This document shows, one piece after another, positions 25,230 to 33,579 of a stretch of 64,000 nucleotides of DNA. This DNA comes from Salininema proteolyticum (GTDB lineage: Bacteria > Actinomycetota > Actinomycetes > Mycobacteriales > Micromonosporaceae): assembly GCF_042685645.1 (NCBI RefSeq), contig NZ_JBHUNX010000001.1, positions 4,836,001 to 4,900,000 of the forward strand, written 5' to 3'. Within the stretch, counting starts at the first letter, position 1. Every line of letters starts with the position of its first letter. The translations under genes and the position numbers were made by a program. The notes under the pieces are model-generated. The model was not told the origin of the DNA. It saw nothing but the letters and a program-made list of their open reading frames with translations, and made no database searches.

Positions 25230-25814
25230 ATGACTCATCTGGTGAAACGACGCTACGAGTACACGTTCGCCCCCAGCGCGCAGCAGGCGCGCAACCTCAA
25301 CGAGACGCTCGGAGCCGTGCGGGTCGCCTACAACTGGGCGCTCCAGGTCTTCAAGGACACCTGGGCGAAGGATCGCAGCAAGATCTCCTACACCGAGATC
25401 TCCGCCCGCCTGACGGCGTGGAAGAACCGCGAGGAGAACGACTGGGTGAAGGAGTACTCCTCGGTCCCGCTGCAGCAGATCGTGCGGCAGCTCCACACGC
25501 AGTTCCACGCCTTCACGACGGGCCGCGGCGAGGAGCCCCGCTTCGCGACCGAGGAGGACAACCTCGAGTTGATCTACTCCCGGGCCGGCTACTACCTCAA
25601 GGGCCGCAACGTCAAGCTGGCCAAGCACGTGGAGCCCCTCGAGATCGACTGGGGGACGGAGCGCCCCGAGCGCGACGACATCACCTCGATCACCGTCCTC
25701 AAGGAGACCGACGAGCGCTGGAGCCTGAAGATCGTCGCCGAGGAGTTCGTCGACGTGCCGCGCCAGAAGCCGCCGGAATGCGAGAAGTGCGGGCGGCCCC
25801 TGGAGGCGTACTAG
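25230..25814 (+). CDS. TnpB-like protein with N-terminal half only (no RuvC nuclease)
   Basis: 194 residues (20 to 21 bases longer coding if GTG 25209 is used; I favour ATG 25230 because homologues start with this KRRYEYTFAPS block). It matches the N-terminal half of IS200/IS605 OrfB/TnpB: YEYTFAPSAQQARNLNETLG, VRVAYNWAL, VPLQQIVRQLHTQFHAF, then PRF and a beta-barrel-like stretch (AGYYLKGRNVKLAKHVEPL, ITSITVLKETDERWSLKIV). In TnpB the RuvC domain with catalytic D-E-D and the internal zinc finger should follow; here the protein stops after CEKCGRPLEAY, a CxxC that may bind a metal. No TnpA, no end palindromes and no right-hand remnant are visible. Either a truncated transposon relic or a domesticated nucleic-acid-binding protein; composition still looks under selection. 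Confidence 0.7.
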   Translation: MTHLVKRRYEYTFAPSAQQARNLNETLGAVRVAYNWALQVFKDTWAKDRSKISYTEISARLTAWKNREENDWVKEYSSVPLQQIVRQLHTQFHAFTTGRGEEPRFATEEDNLELIYSRAGYYLKGRNVKLAKHVEPLEIDWGTERPERDDITSITVLKETDERWSLKIVAEEFVDVPRQKPPECEKCGRPLEAY

Positions 25815-26239
25815 GCCTCTCGACCCGCCGCTCCGCATGCGGTAGGCGGTCGGGCATGAGTGGGCACGAGCTGCCCTGCGCACGGTCGCCGCTCCGCACG
25901 CGGCACGCGGTCGGCCCGGAGCCGGACCGCATCTTCTCCTTCGGACACGCGGAAGGGGCCCTTCCCGGAAGGAAGGACCCCTTCATGCGGTGAACACCGC
26001 GCCGGTCCGAGCCGGCCGACCTGTCGGGTCGACGGACATGCGATTTTGCGAACCAGCGAACCGGCGGACGCTCCCCGCACGGGACCTCGGCCCCGACACG
26101 TCGGCCGGGGAAGAGTCGTCTCACCTGGGGCGGCCGTTCCTTCGGCCTCCCTCGCTCCACGGAGCCGGCCGGCCCCCGGAAGGGCCGGACCGGGCCCGGA
26201 CCGCCGATGAGCGAATCACCGGCGCCGGGCCGTCCCGAG
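25815..26239. other. 425-bp intergenic region with imperfect direct repeats
   Basis: No convincing gene. A 30-bp imperfect direct repeat (CGCCGCTCCGCAYGCGG... ) lies at 25826-25855 and 25887-25916, 61 bp apart. A hairpin-forming AAGGGG/CCCCTT element at about 25950-25980 may terminate the convergent genes on both sides. The rest (25990-26239) shows nothing clear. Confidence 0.5.
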
Positions 26240-27709
26240 TTACTTGCGCAGGGCCTCGACGGCGGCCCGAAGGCGCTTGCCGAAGTCCTCGTCCGCCTTG
26301 GCGAAGTTGGCGATGGCGCGCTCGGCGATGTCGTCGCGGCTGACGCCGGCGATGTTGCCGGACAGGTTCGCGACCAGGCGCTCCTTCTCGTCCTCGCTCA
26401 TGAGGCGGTAGAGGTCGCCGGCCTGGACGAAGTCGTCGTCCTCGGAGTGGCGCGGCGTCTCCCACTCACCAGTCGGGCCGTTGACCTCGATCGGGGCCCA
26501 CAGGGCCTCGCCGGTCTCGTTCGGTCCGCCGAAGGAGTTGGGCTCGTAGTTCTTCTGCCCGCCGTGGCGGCCGTCGTAGGCGTAGCCGTCGCGGTTGCCG
26601 TTGCGCGCCTCGGTGGCGTGCGGGCGGTTCACCGGCAGCTGGTCGGCGTTGATGCCGACGCGGTAGCGGTGGGCGTCGCCGTAGCCGAAGAGGCGGCCCT
26701 GCAGCATCTTGTCCGGCGACGGGCCGATGCCCGGCACGAAGTGCGCGGGGGAGAAGATGGACTGCTCGACCTCGGCGAAGATGTTCTCCGGGTTGCGGTT
26801 GAGCTCCAGCTTTCCGATCTCGATCGGCGGGTAGTCCTCGTGCGGCCAGACCTTGGTCAGGTCGAACGGGTTGAAGCGGTAGTTCGCGGCCTCGGCGGCG
26901 GGCATGACCTGCACCTGGACGGTCCAGGTCGGGTAGTCGCCGGCCTCGATGGACTCGCGCAGGTCGCGCTGGTGGCTGTCCGGGTCCTCGCCGGCGAGCC
27001 TGTCGGCCTCTTCGGCGGTCAGGTTCTTGATGCCCTGGTCCGTCTTGAAGTGGTACTTGACCCAGAAGTGCTCGCCCTCGGCGTTGGTCCACTGGAAGGT
27101 GTGGGAGCCGTAGCCGTTCATGTGGCGGTAGGAGGCCGGGATGCCGCGGTCGCCGAAGAGCCAGGTGACCTGGTGGGTCGACTCGGGGGACAGGCCCCAG
27201 AAGTCCCAGACGTTGTCGGCTTCCTGCGAGCCGGTGTACGGGTCGCGCTTCTGCGTGTGGATGAAGTCGGGGAACTTGATCGCGTCGCGGATGAAGAACA
27301 CCGGGGTGTTGTTGCCGACGAGGTCGTAGTTGCCCTCTTCGGTGTAGAACTTCAGGGCCCAGCCGCGCGGGTCGCGGACGGCGTCGGCGGCGCCGAGGTT
27401 GCCGGCCACGGTGGAGAAGCGCAGGAAGGTCTCGGTCTCCTTGCCGATCTCGGAAAGGAAGGCCGCCTTGGTGTACTTGGTCACGTCGGCGGTGACGGTG
27501 AACTTGCCGTAGGCGCCGGCTCCGCGGGCGTGGACGACGCGCTCGGGGATGCGCTCGCGGTTGAAGTGGGCGAGCTTCTCGAGGAGCACCTGGTCCTGGA
27601 TGAGTAGCGGTCCGCCCTTGCCGGCGGCCTCACTCTGGTTGTTGTTGGCGATGGGAGCCCCGGACTCGGTGGTCAGGGGGCCGGCAGTATTGTCGAAAGT
27701 GTCGACCAT
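26240..27709 (-). CDS. katA: Catalase (small-subunit, haem-containing)
   Basis: 489-residue clade-3-type catalase that splits H2O2 in the cytoplasm. The active-site region is FNRERIPERVVHARGAGAYG with the catalytic His; FRDAIKFPDFIHTQKR is the second conserved block with the NNTPVFFIRDAIKF Asn nearby; the haem-ligand signature is GRLFGYGDAHRYRVG with the proximal Tyr. Length fits the small-subunit class. RBS AAAGGAAG precedes ATG 27709. It is divergent from a Fur-family gene, with a Fur-like palindrome at 27777-27791 in the shared 207-bp region, so peroxide-responsive control is likely. Confidence 0.97.
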   Translation of the reverse strand: MVDTFDNTAGPLTTESGAPIANNNQSEAAGKGGPLLIQDQVLLEKLAHFNRERIPERVVHARGAGAYGKFTVTADVTKYTKAAFLSEIGKETETFLRFSTVAGNLGAADAVRDPRGWALKFYTEEGNYDLVGNNTPVFFIRDAIKFPDFIHTQKRDPYTGSQEADNVWDFWGLSPESTHQVTWLFGDRGIPASYRHMNGYGSHTFQWTNAEGEHFWVKYHFKTDQGIKNLTAEEADRLAGEDPDSHQRDLRESIEAGDYPTWTVQVQVMPAAEAANYRFNPFDLTKVWPHEDYPPIEIGKLELNRNPENIFAEVEQSIFSPAHFVPGIGPSPDKMLQGRLFGYGDAHRYRVGINADQLPVNRPHATEARNGNRDGYAYDGRHGGQKNYEPNSFGGPNETGEALWAPIEVNGPTGEWETPRHSEDDDFVQAGDLYRLMSEDEKERLVANLSGNIAGVSRDDIAERAIANFAKADEDFGKRLRAAVEALRK

Positions 27710-27776
27710 GAGTCTTCCTTTACGATCCGTAGCGGTCTGCGACTGATACTCTGATGAATGCGGACCCCATCCTACC

Positions 27777-27791
27777 TTAGACTCGTTCTAA
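27777..27791. promoter_or_regulatory. Fur/PerR-type palindrome in the katA-fur intergenic region
   Basis: TTAGACTCGTTCTAA, a 7-1-7 near-palindrome with outer arms TTAGA/TCTAA, resembling the TTAnAATnATTnTAA consensus of PerR/Fur operators. It lies 68 bp from the katA start and 126 bp from the fur-like start, so it could serve both genes. Confidence 0.6.
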
Positions 27792-27916
27792 ACAACAAGG
27801 CGGTCCGAGGTGTGGGACGCAACATGGGCACCGTTGTCCATTTGCTGTTAGGATGGGGTTTGATCTCCCTGGTCACACCCGACGAACGCGAGCCCCTAGG
27901 CAAAGGTGTCGAAACG

Positions 27917-28339
27917 ATGAGTAGCTTGGTAGAACGGTTGCGAGACCGTCGCTGGCGCATGACGCCGCAGCGCCGGGTCATCGCCGAGATGCTCGACTGC
28001 GGCGAGCACGTCCACTACACCGCCGACGAGATCCTCGTGCGCGCCAACGAGAAGATGCCCGAGATCTCCCGCGCCACCGTCTACAACACCCTCAAGGACC
28101 TCGTCTCCCTCGGGGAGGTCCTGGAACTCTCGGTCGACGGCCGCTCCAAGCGCTACGACCCCAACGTCCACCACGACCACGAGCACCTCGTCTGCGACGT
28201 GTGCGGCAAGATGCGCGACGTCCACCTCTCGGGCGACGCCCTGGCGCTGCTGCGCCCGGAGGACAGCCACGGCTTCCTCGTGACCGAGGCCAAGATGACC
28301 TTCCGAGGCATCTGCCCCGACTGCCAAGGCGAGTCCTGA
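27917..28339 (+). CDS. Fur-family transcriptional regulator (PerR/CatR-like)
   Basis: 140 residues. The winged helix is MTPQRRVIAEML...EISRATVYNTLKDLVSLGEV (about residues 14-66). The metal-sensing HHDHEHLVCDVCGKMRDV block and the C-terminal CPDCQ give two CxxC pairs, the structural zinc site of PerR- and FurA-type sensors. I start at ATG 27917, preceded by AAAGGTG; an open frame from 27758 has no ribosome site and would include the operator. Divergent from katA, which it probably represses until peroxide oxidises it, as S. coelicolor CatR does. Confidence 0.92.
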   Translation: MSSLVERLRDRRWRMTPQRRVIAEMLDCGEHVHYTADEILVRANEKMPEISRATVYNTLKDLVSLGEVLELSVDGRSKRYDPNVHHDHEHLVCDVCGKMRDVHLSGDALALLRPEDSHGFLVTEAKMTFRGICPDCQGES

Positions 28340-28459
28340 CCGCCGGAGCGTGAGTCCGATTCGCCCGCGAGGGGCGAAATCTCACAAAGCGTGGGCGACC
28401 GACCACAGTTGACATTAGCCTGGTTCTGCGAAGTACGACGCGGACCCGGGGGATGAGTC

Positions 28460-29923
28460 ATGGACCAGTGGTTGGATTCGATCAACAACGCCAACGACAC
28501 CTTCTGGCTATGGACTCTCATCCCGCTGCTGACGGCCGTCTCCCTGCTGTACATAGTGGGCACCAAGGGCGTCCAGATCCGCCTGTTCCCCCAGATGTTC
28601 AAGAGCATCACCGAGGCCCCGGCCGCCGCCCCCGACGGCAAGAAGGCCACCTCGGCCTTCCAGGCCTTCGCGATCTCCTCGGCCGCCAGGATCGGCACCG
28701 GCAACGTCGTCGGCGTCTCCATCGCCATCGCCACCGGAGGCCCCGGAGCGGTCTTCTGGATGTGGGCCATGGCCATCGTCGTCTCCGCCTCGGCCTTCGC
28801 CGAGTCGACGCTCGCGCAGCTGTACAAGACCCGGATCCCCGAGGGCTACAAGGGCGGCCCCGCCTACTACATGCAGTACGGGCTCGGAAAGCGTTGGCTG
28901 GGAGCCATTTTCGCCGTCGTCCTCATCCTCACCTACCCGCTGACGTTCAACACCGTCCAGGCCAACACCGCCTCGGCCGCCCTCTCCGACGCCTTCACCG
29001 CCGCCGGGCTCGACGTGGGCACCGACGTCAACGTCGTCATCGGACTCGGCCTGGCCGCCCTGGTCGGCCTCATCATCTTCGGCGGCCTGCGCCGCATCGC
29101 CCACACCGCCCAGCTCCTCATCCCCTTCATGGCCTTCCTCTACCTGGCCATCGGAGTCGCGGTCGTCGCCCTCAACGTCGAGAACATCCCCTTCATGTTC
29201 CAGAGCATCTTCGAGTCGGCCTTCGGCATGCAGGCCATCGGGGGCGCCGCCTTCGGCACCGTCTTCGTCGTCGGCATCCAGCGGGGCATGTTCTCCAACG
29301 AGGCCGGCATGGGATCGGCGCCCAACGCGGGCGCCACCGCCTCGGTCTCACACCCCGTCAAGCAGGGCCTCACCCAGGCCTTCGGCGTCTACTTCGACAC
29401 GCTCTTCGTCTGCACCATCACCGCCATGATCGTCCTGACCACCGACCCCGCCTACGGCGAGAACGTCGGCGCCCAGCTCGTCTCCGACGGCGTCACCGCC
29501 TCCCTGGGACATTGGGCGATCTACCCCCTCACGCTCATCCTGCTCCTGTTCACCTTCACCTCCACCATCGGCAACTACTTCTACGGCGAGTCCAACGTCG
29601 GCTTCCTCAGCGGCAACCGGATCGTCCTCAACACCGTCCGCTGGATCGTGGTCGCCGCGGTCTTCTTCGGCGCCGTCGCCAGCCTCGACCTGGTCTGGAG
29701 CCTCGCCAACATCACCATGGGCGTCATGGCATTCGTCAACCTCATCGCCATCGCCGCCCTCTCCGGCGTCGCCTTCAAACTCCTCAAGGACTACGACGCC
29801 CAGCGCGCACAGGGCCGCGACCCCGTCTTCCGGCGCGAGGCCTTCCCCGAGATCCGCGGCGTCCAGGTCTGGGGCGACGACATGACCGAGGAACGCTCCC
29901 TGCGCCTCCCGAAGGAGGACTAG
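28460..29923 (+). CDS. Sodium:alanine/glycine symporter (AGCS family)
   Basis: 487-residue permease with about ten or eleven helices. The AGCS signature is GTGNVVGVSIAIATGGPGAVFW near the second and third helices (split here: GTGNVVGVSIAIA then TGGPGAVFWMW); other family blocks are YKGGPAYYMQYGLGKRW, FGTVFVVGIQRGMFSNEAGMGSAPN and the late STIGNYFYGESN. Couples Na+ to small neutral amino acid uptake. ATG 28460 is preceded by GGGGGATGA. Four bases upstream of nhaA, so the two Na+-linked transporters form an operon. Confidence 0.95.
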   Translation: MDQWLDSINNANDTFWLWTLIPLLTAVSLLYIVGTKGVQIRLFPQMFKSITEAPAAAPDGKKATSAFQAFAISSAARIGTGNVVGVSIAIATGGPGAVFWMWAMAIVVSASAFAESTLAQLYKTRIPEGYKGGPAYYMQYGLGKRWLGAIFAVVLILTYPLTFNTVQANTASAALSDAFTAAGLDVGTDVNVVIGLGLAALVGLIIFGGLRRIAHTAQLLIPFMAFLYLAIGVAVVALNVENIPFMFQSIFESAFGMQAIGGAAFGTVFVVGIQRGMFSNEAGMGSAPNAGATASVSHPVKQGLTQAFGVYFDTLFVCTITAMIVLTTDPAYGENVGAQLVSDGVTASLGHWAIYPLTLILLLFTFTSTIGNYFYGESNVGFLSGNRIVLNTVRWIVVAAVFFGAVASLDLVWSLANITMGVMAFVNLIAIAALSGVAFKLLKDYDAQRAQGRDPVFRREAFPEIRGVQVWGDDMTEERSLRLPKED

Positions 29924-29927
29924 GACC

Positions 29928-31379
29928 TTGGCCGGCAAGAAGGGCACCGACCTGTGGGAGCTGCCGATCTGGCGCGACCGCCCGCCCTACATCTGCTCCG
30001 GGACGCCGCTGGCGCGCTACATCGGCCTGCCCGCGCGCAAGTTCCTCCGGATCGAGTCCGCCGGCGGCATCGTCCTCCTCGCGGCCACCGCCATCGCCCT
30101 CTTCTGGGCCAACTCCGGCTGGGCCGACGGCTACGAGGCGTTCTGGAACGCCCGCCTCTCCATCGGCGCCGGCTCCTTCACCGTCGACGAGAGCCTCAAG
30201 GACTGGGTCAACGACGGCCTCATGGCCATTTTCTTCTTCGTCGTCGGCATGGAGATCAAGTCCGAGGTCGTCTCCGGCGAACTGCGGGACCCGCGCAAGG
30301 CGGTCACGCCCATCGCCGCCGCCCTCGGCGGCATGGCCGTCCCCGCCCTCGTATACACCGCGATCAACGCCGGCACCCCCACCGCCCACGGCTGGGGCGT
30401 CCCCATGGCCACCGACATCGCCTTCGCCCTGGGCGTCATCGGGTTCTTCGCCAAGAAGATCCCCGCGCCCGCCCGCGTCTTCCTGCTCACGCTCGCCATC
30501 GTGGACGACCTCGGCGCCATCACCGTCATAGCCGTCTTCTACACCGAGAAGATCAGCCTGCCCTGGCTGATCGCCGCCATCGCCATCGTGGCGCTGCTGG
30601 CCGTCATGCGCGCCATCCGCGTCTGGGCCACCACCGTCTACATCGTCCTCGGCCTGGCGCTGTGGCTGTGCATGCTGGAATCCGGCGTCCACGCCACCAT
30701 CGCCGGAGTCGTCATGGGGCTCTTCATCAGCGCCAAACCCCTCCTCGACGACGGCGTGGCGAAGGACTACGCCAAGAAGATCGCGGCCAAGGGAGCCAGC
30801 CCCGAACGCACCCGGCGCCTCATCATCCTGGCGCGCGAATCGGTGCCGCCCAGCGACCGCATCCAGGCGAAACTGCACCCCTTCTCGTCGTTCGTGGTGC
30901 TGCCGCTCTTCGCCGTCGCCAACGCCGGCATCCCCCTCTCGGCCGACATCGTCGGGGAGGCCTTCACCTCCACGGCCACCCTCGGCATCCTCCTGGGGCT
31001 CGTCGTCGGCAAGACCGTCGGAGTCTTCGGCACCACCTGGCTGACGGTCAAACTGGGCCTCGGCTCCCGGCCCGACGGCACCAGCTGGCCGATCATGGCC
31101 GGCCTCAGCGTTGTCGCCGGCATCGGCTTCACCGTCGCCCTGTTCATCACCGAACTGGCGTTCCGCGGAGGAGACTCGGAGCTGTACGCCGACGAGGCCA
31201 AGATCGGCGTCCTCGCCGGTTCCGTCGTCGCCGCCGCCCTGGGCATGCTCATCCTCCACCTCGCCACGCGCAAACGGCCCGACCGGCAGAGCGAACCGGA
31301 GCCCGAGCACGAGGAGAAGGTCCGCGACCTCATCGACGAGGCCTACGAGAAAGAGGAGCGCCGCGACTCGCGGTCCTGA
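29928..31379 (+). CDS. nhaA: Na+/H+ antiporter NhaA
   Basis: 483 residues, longer than the about 390 of E. coli NhaA because of an N-terminal cytoplasmic segment and an acidic tail (EPEPEHEEKVRDLIDEAYEKEE). Conserved blocks: AIFFFVVGMEIKSEV, GVPMATDIAFALGVIGFF and TLAIVDDLGAI, the latter two carrying the Asp pair that binds Na+ and H+ (D163/D164 of E. coli in AIVDD). The start is TTG 29928 with GAAGGAGG 8 nt upstream. It removes Na+ brought in by the adjacent alanine symporter, so the pairing makes sense. Confidence 0.96.
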   Translation: MAGKKGTDLWELPIWRDRPPYICSGTPLARYIGLPARKFLRIESAGGIVLLAATAIALFWANSGWADGYEAFWNARLSIGAGSFTVDESLKDWVNDGLMAIFFFVVGMEIKSEVVSGELRDPRKAVTPIAAALGGMAVPALVYTAINAGTPTAHGWGVPMATDIAFALGVIGFFAKKIPAPARVFLLTLAIVDDLGAITVIAVFYTEKISLPWLIAAIAIVALLAVMRAIRVWATTVYIVLGLALWLCMLESGVHATIAGVVMGLFISAKPLLDDGVAKDYAKKIAAKGASPERTRRLIILARESVPPSDRIQAKLHPFSSFVVLPLFAVANAGIPLSADIVGEAFTSTATLGILLGLVVGKTVGVFGTTWLTVKLGLGSRPDGTSWPIMAGLSVVAGIGFTVALFITELAFRGGDSELYADEAKIGVLAGSVVAAALGMLILHLATRKRPDRQSEPEPEHEEKVRDLIDEAYEKEERRDSRS

Positions 31380-31525
31380 AGGGGCGGACGCCCCGCCCCG
31401 CTGCCCGAACGGCTAGTCCAGAAGCCGGACACGCCGTCGGCTCCCGGCCCCCGCCCGAGTTAGGCTGGACGCTGTACGTACCCGTGAGCTCAAGCCCAGC
31501 GACAGACACAGAGAAGGGCGGATAC

Positions 31526-31936
31526 ATGGCACCTCAGAACCTGATGGCCCAGCCCCCCGCGACCGAAATGCCCGACGACGCCGACGCCCGGGCGCACCTC
31601 GACGCCAACTCCGCCGAGGACACCGCGCGCAACTATCCCTGGTTCTGCGCCGCGTGGGCGCGGCTCGCCAAGGACGCGCTCGCCGAGGGCCGGGACGTGG
31701 AGGCCTACGCCTACGCCCGCACCGGCTACCACCGCGGGCTGGACCAGCTGCGCCGTGCGGGATGGCGCGGCAACGGCCCCGTCCTGTGGGCGCACAAACC
31801 CAACCGGGGCTTCCTCAAATGCCTCTTCCAGCTGTCCCGCTCGGCCGACGCGATCGGCGAGTCCGACGAGGCCGCGCGCTGCGCTCAGTTCCTGCGCGAC
31901 TGCGACCCGGCGGCCGCGGACGCCGTCACCGCGTGA
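31526..31936 (+). CDS. DUF3151 family protein
   Basis: 136-residue cytoplasmic actinobacterial protein of unknown function. The family core is plain: FCAAWARLAKDALAEGRDVE, AYAYARTGYHRGLDQLRRAGW, WAHKPNRGFLKCLFQLSRSA, then ESDEAARCAQFLRDCDP. ATG 31526 follows AGAAGGGCGG. In many actinomycetes DUF3151 genes sit beside the class II aldolase gene; here fba is 12.5 kb away, so the neighbourhood has been rearranged. Confidence 0.88.
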   Translation: MAPQNLMAQPPATEMPDDADARAHLDANSAEDTARNYPWFCAAWARLAKDALAEGRDVEAYAYARTGYHRGLDQLRRAGWRGNGPVLWAHKPNRGFLKCLFQLSRSADAIGESDEAARCAQFLRDCDPAAADAVTA

Positions 31937-32246
31937 CGGTTTCGCGGGCTTAGAACCGTACGGCCCTGCGTCCAGACGGCCTTGCGTCCTGAGGGCCCTA
32001 CGGCCGCACGGCTTTATGCGGCCTTCGGGTCGCCTGTGACCGCTAGGCCCCACCTGAACGCGGCGCCGGCCTGAAGACAGAGTTCGTGCCAGTCTCGTGG
32101 CCCCGTAGGGTTTCCGTCCATCGGGCCACGAGACCGGCACGAACCAACGCACCAGTGCGGAGCCCTTGCACTGCCTCCGGCATCCGCCTGAGCTCCCAAC
32201 CGAGCGAACGCCGCCGAGCGACTCCGTCGCCGGCGGCTCTCCTTTT
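31937..32246. other. 310-bp intergenic region with a long hairpin
   Basis: No gene. It lies between convergent genes (DUF3151 rightward, NmrA-like leftward). Its main content is the 22-bp inverted repeat at 32082-32144. Short GGCC-rich imperfect repeats (ACGGCCCTGCGTCC, ACGGCCTTGCGTCC) occur at about 31959-31995. Confidence 0.55.
32082..32144. repeat. 22-bp inverted repeat with 19-nt loop
   Basis: Arms 32082-32103 and 32123-32144 are reverse complements with one mismatch. The 5' arm starts GTTCGTGCC and ends GTGGCCC. It lies between convergent genes, so a two-way terminator is the simplest reading, but it is longer than others here and lacks T runs. Confidence 0.7.
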
Positions 32247-33104
32247 CTAGGGGCGGGCCAGGGCCCCGGCGTGGTCGGCGGCCCATTCGCCGTACGTGCG
32301 GGCCGGACGGCCCAGGATCCCCTCGATCTCGTCTGTCACGACCGGCGGCTCGTCCTCCAAGGCGACGAACCGGGCCAGGAACGAGGCGGCGAGCGCCGGA
32401 GGCAGCTCCATCGCGGCCATGGCCTCGACGGTCTGCCGGGGAGTGATCTCGTGGTAGCGCAGGGGCCGCCCCATCGCCTTGCCGATGGCGTCGACCATCT
32501 CGGCGTTGCTGATCACCTCCGGTCCGGTCAGGACGGGCTTCCTGCCCAGCAGATCGTGATCGAGCAGCGCCCGGGCTGCGACTTCAGAAACGTCGCGCGG
32601 GTCGAGGATGGGCTCGCGGAAGTCGGGGTACGGCCAGGAGACTACGTCTCCCGCCCGGATCTGCTCTCCCCACAGGGGGAAGGCCATGCTCGCGTAGACG
32701 TGGGGGCGCAGGCTCACCCACTCCAGGCCGCTCGACTCGGCGGCGGCCTCGCACTCCCGGTTCCGGTGGCCGATGAACCGCGAGGGCTGCAGCGCGACGG
32801 CCTCCTCCACGTTGTACGCGGCGAGGGCTACCAGGCGCCGTACACCGCGCTCCGCCGCGAGGGCGGCGAACTCCTCGGTCGCGTCGCCGATGGCGGCGGA
32901 GTTCATGAAGACGGCGGTGACGCCGCGGAGGTGCTCTCTGACGGATTCCGGGCGAGAGGGGTCGCCCTGGACGACCTCGACTCTTTCAGGGAAGTCGGCC
33001 GAGGAGGGGTCGCGGGTGAGGGCTCGGACGGGAGCGCCCCTTTCTAGGAGGGCGTCGATGAGCGGACGGCCGACGGTGCCCGTGGCGCCGGTGATGAGGT
33101 ACAT
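32247..33104 (-). CDS. NAD(P)-binding NmrA-like epimerase/reductase
   Basis: 285 residues. Rossmann fold at the very start: MYLITGATGTVGRPLIDALL with the GxxGxxG loop; then LTRDPSSADFPERVEVVQGD, VFMNSAAIGDATEEFAALA and SLRPHVYASM are typical of atypical short-chain dehydrogenases of the NmrA/azoreductase group. Start is ATG 33104 behind AGGAGG; the open frame upstream to 33335 only reads a 36-bp DNA repeat. The usual SDR active-site Tyr-x-x-x-Lys is not seen, so it may be a redox sensor or reductase. Monocistronic. Confidence 0.88.
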   Translation of the reverse strand: MYLITGATGTVGRPLIDALLERGAPVRALTRDPSSADFPERVEVVQGDPSRPESVREHLRGVTAVFMNSAAIGDATEEFAALAAERGVRRLVALAAYNVEEAVALQPSRFIGHRNRECEAAAESSGLEWVSLRPHVYASMAFPLWGEQIRAGDVVSWPYPDFREPILDPRDVSEVAARALLDHDLLGRKPVLTGPEVISNAEMVDAIGKAMGRPLRYHEITPRQTVEAMAAMELPPALAASFLARFVALEDEPPVVTDEIEGILGRPARTYGEWAADHAGALARP

Positions 33105-33242
33105 GGTCTGCCTCCTGGTGGCGAGGTCGGATGTCTCCCCGAGCCTGGCTCGCCCCGGCGCGGTCGGCGTCGGTCGGAGGGAGTCTCTTCGCCCTACGCC
33201 CCTGGGTGGAGGGCGGCGGCGAACGAGACCCGGCCGCCCGGT

Positions 33243-33339
33243 CTTCTCCATTGCCCGCGTCGCACCGAGCCGTCCGGCCTTCTCCATCGCCCGCGTCGCA
33301 CCGAGCCGTCCGGCCTTCTCAGAGCCGCGTCGCACCTTG
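33243..33339. repeat. 36-bp tandem repeat, about 2.5 copies
   Basis: A unit beginning CTTCTCCAT and containing CGCGTCGCACCGAGCCGTCC occurs at 33243-33278 and 33279-33314, with a decayed third copy to about 33339. Located in the 475-bp space (33105-33579) upstream of the NmrA-like gene and downstream of the acyl-CoA dehydrogenase; that space holds no gene. Confidence 0.8.
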
Positions 33340-33400
33340 CCGCCTTGTCCGCGCGGGATGCCCGCGCAGGACCGCCGAGGGGACCTCCGAATACAAGGAA

Positions 33401-33428
33401 GGGCGGGCAGTCGGTGAACTGCCCGCCC
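33401..33428 (-). terminator. Terminator of the acyl-CoA operon
   Basis: GGGCGGGCAGT (33401-33411) pairs perfectly with ACTGCCCGCCC (33418-33428), loop CGGTGA. On the minus strand TTCCTTG follows. It lies about 150 bp after the acyl-CoA dehydrogenase stop. Confidence 0.7.
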
Positions 33429-33579
33429 TCCGGGTTCGGGGACGCCGCCCCGGACCGCGGCCGGAAAGATCGATCGCTCACGCGGGCGGCCGAGGTGTCG
33501 CGCCGGGGCACGACACCGGTCTCAACGTGGGGTCGCCGCGTCCCGGGCGGCGCGGCCGCCCGGTCGAGCGATCGGGCGC

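Noticed and set aside
27758..27916. 53-residue N-terminal extension of the Fur-family regulator
   Set aside because: It would include the operator-like palindrome, lacks a ribosome site, and Fur-family proteins start near MSSLVERLRDRR.
29954..31936. 660-codon frame through nhaA to the DUF3151 gene
   Set aside because: Only the last 136 codons from ATG 31526 are a real gene; the rest is an Arg/His-rich shadow of nhaA.
33105..33335. 77-residue N-terminal extension of the NmrA-like protein
   Set aside because: It translates the 36-bp tandem repeat; a good AGGAGG and a Rossmann start directly at ATG 33104 decide the shorter form.
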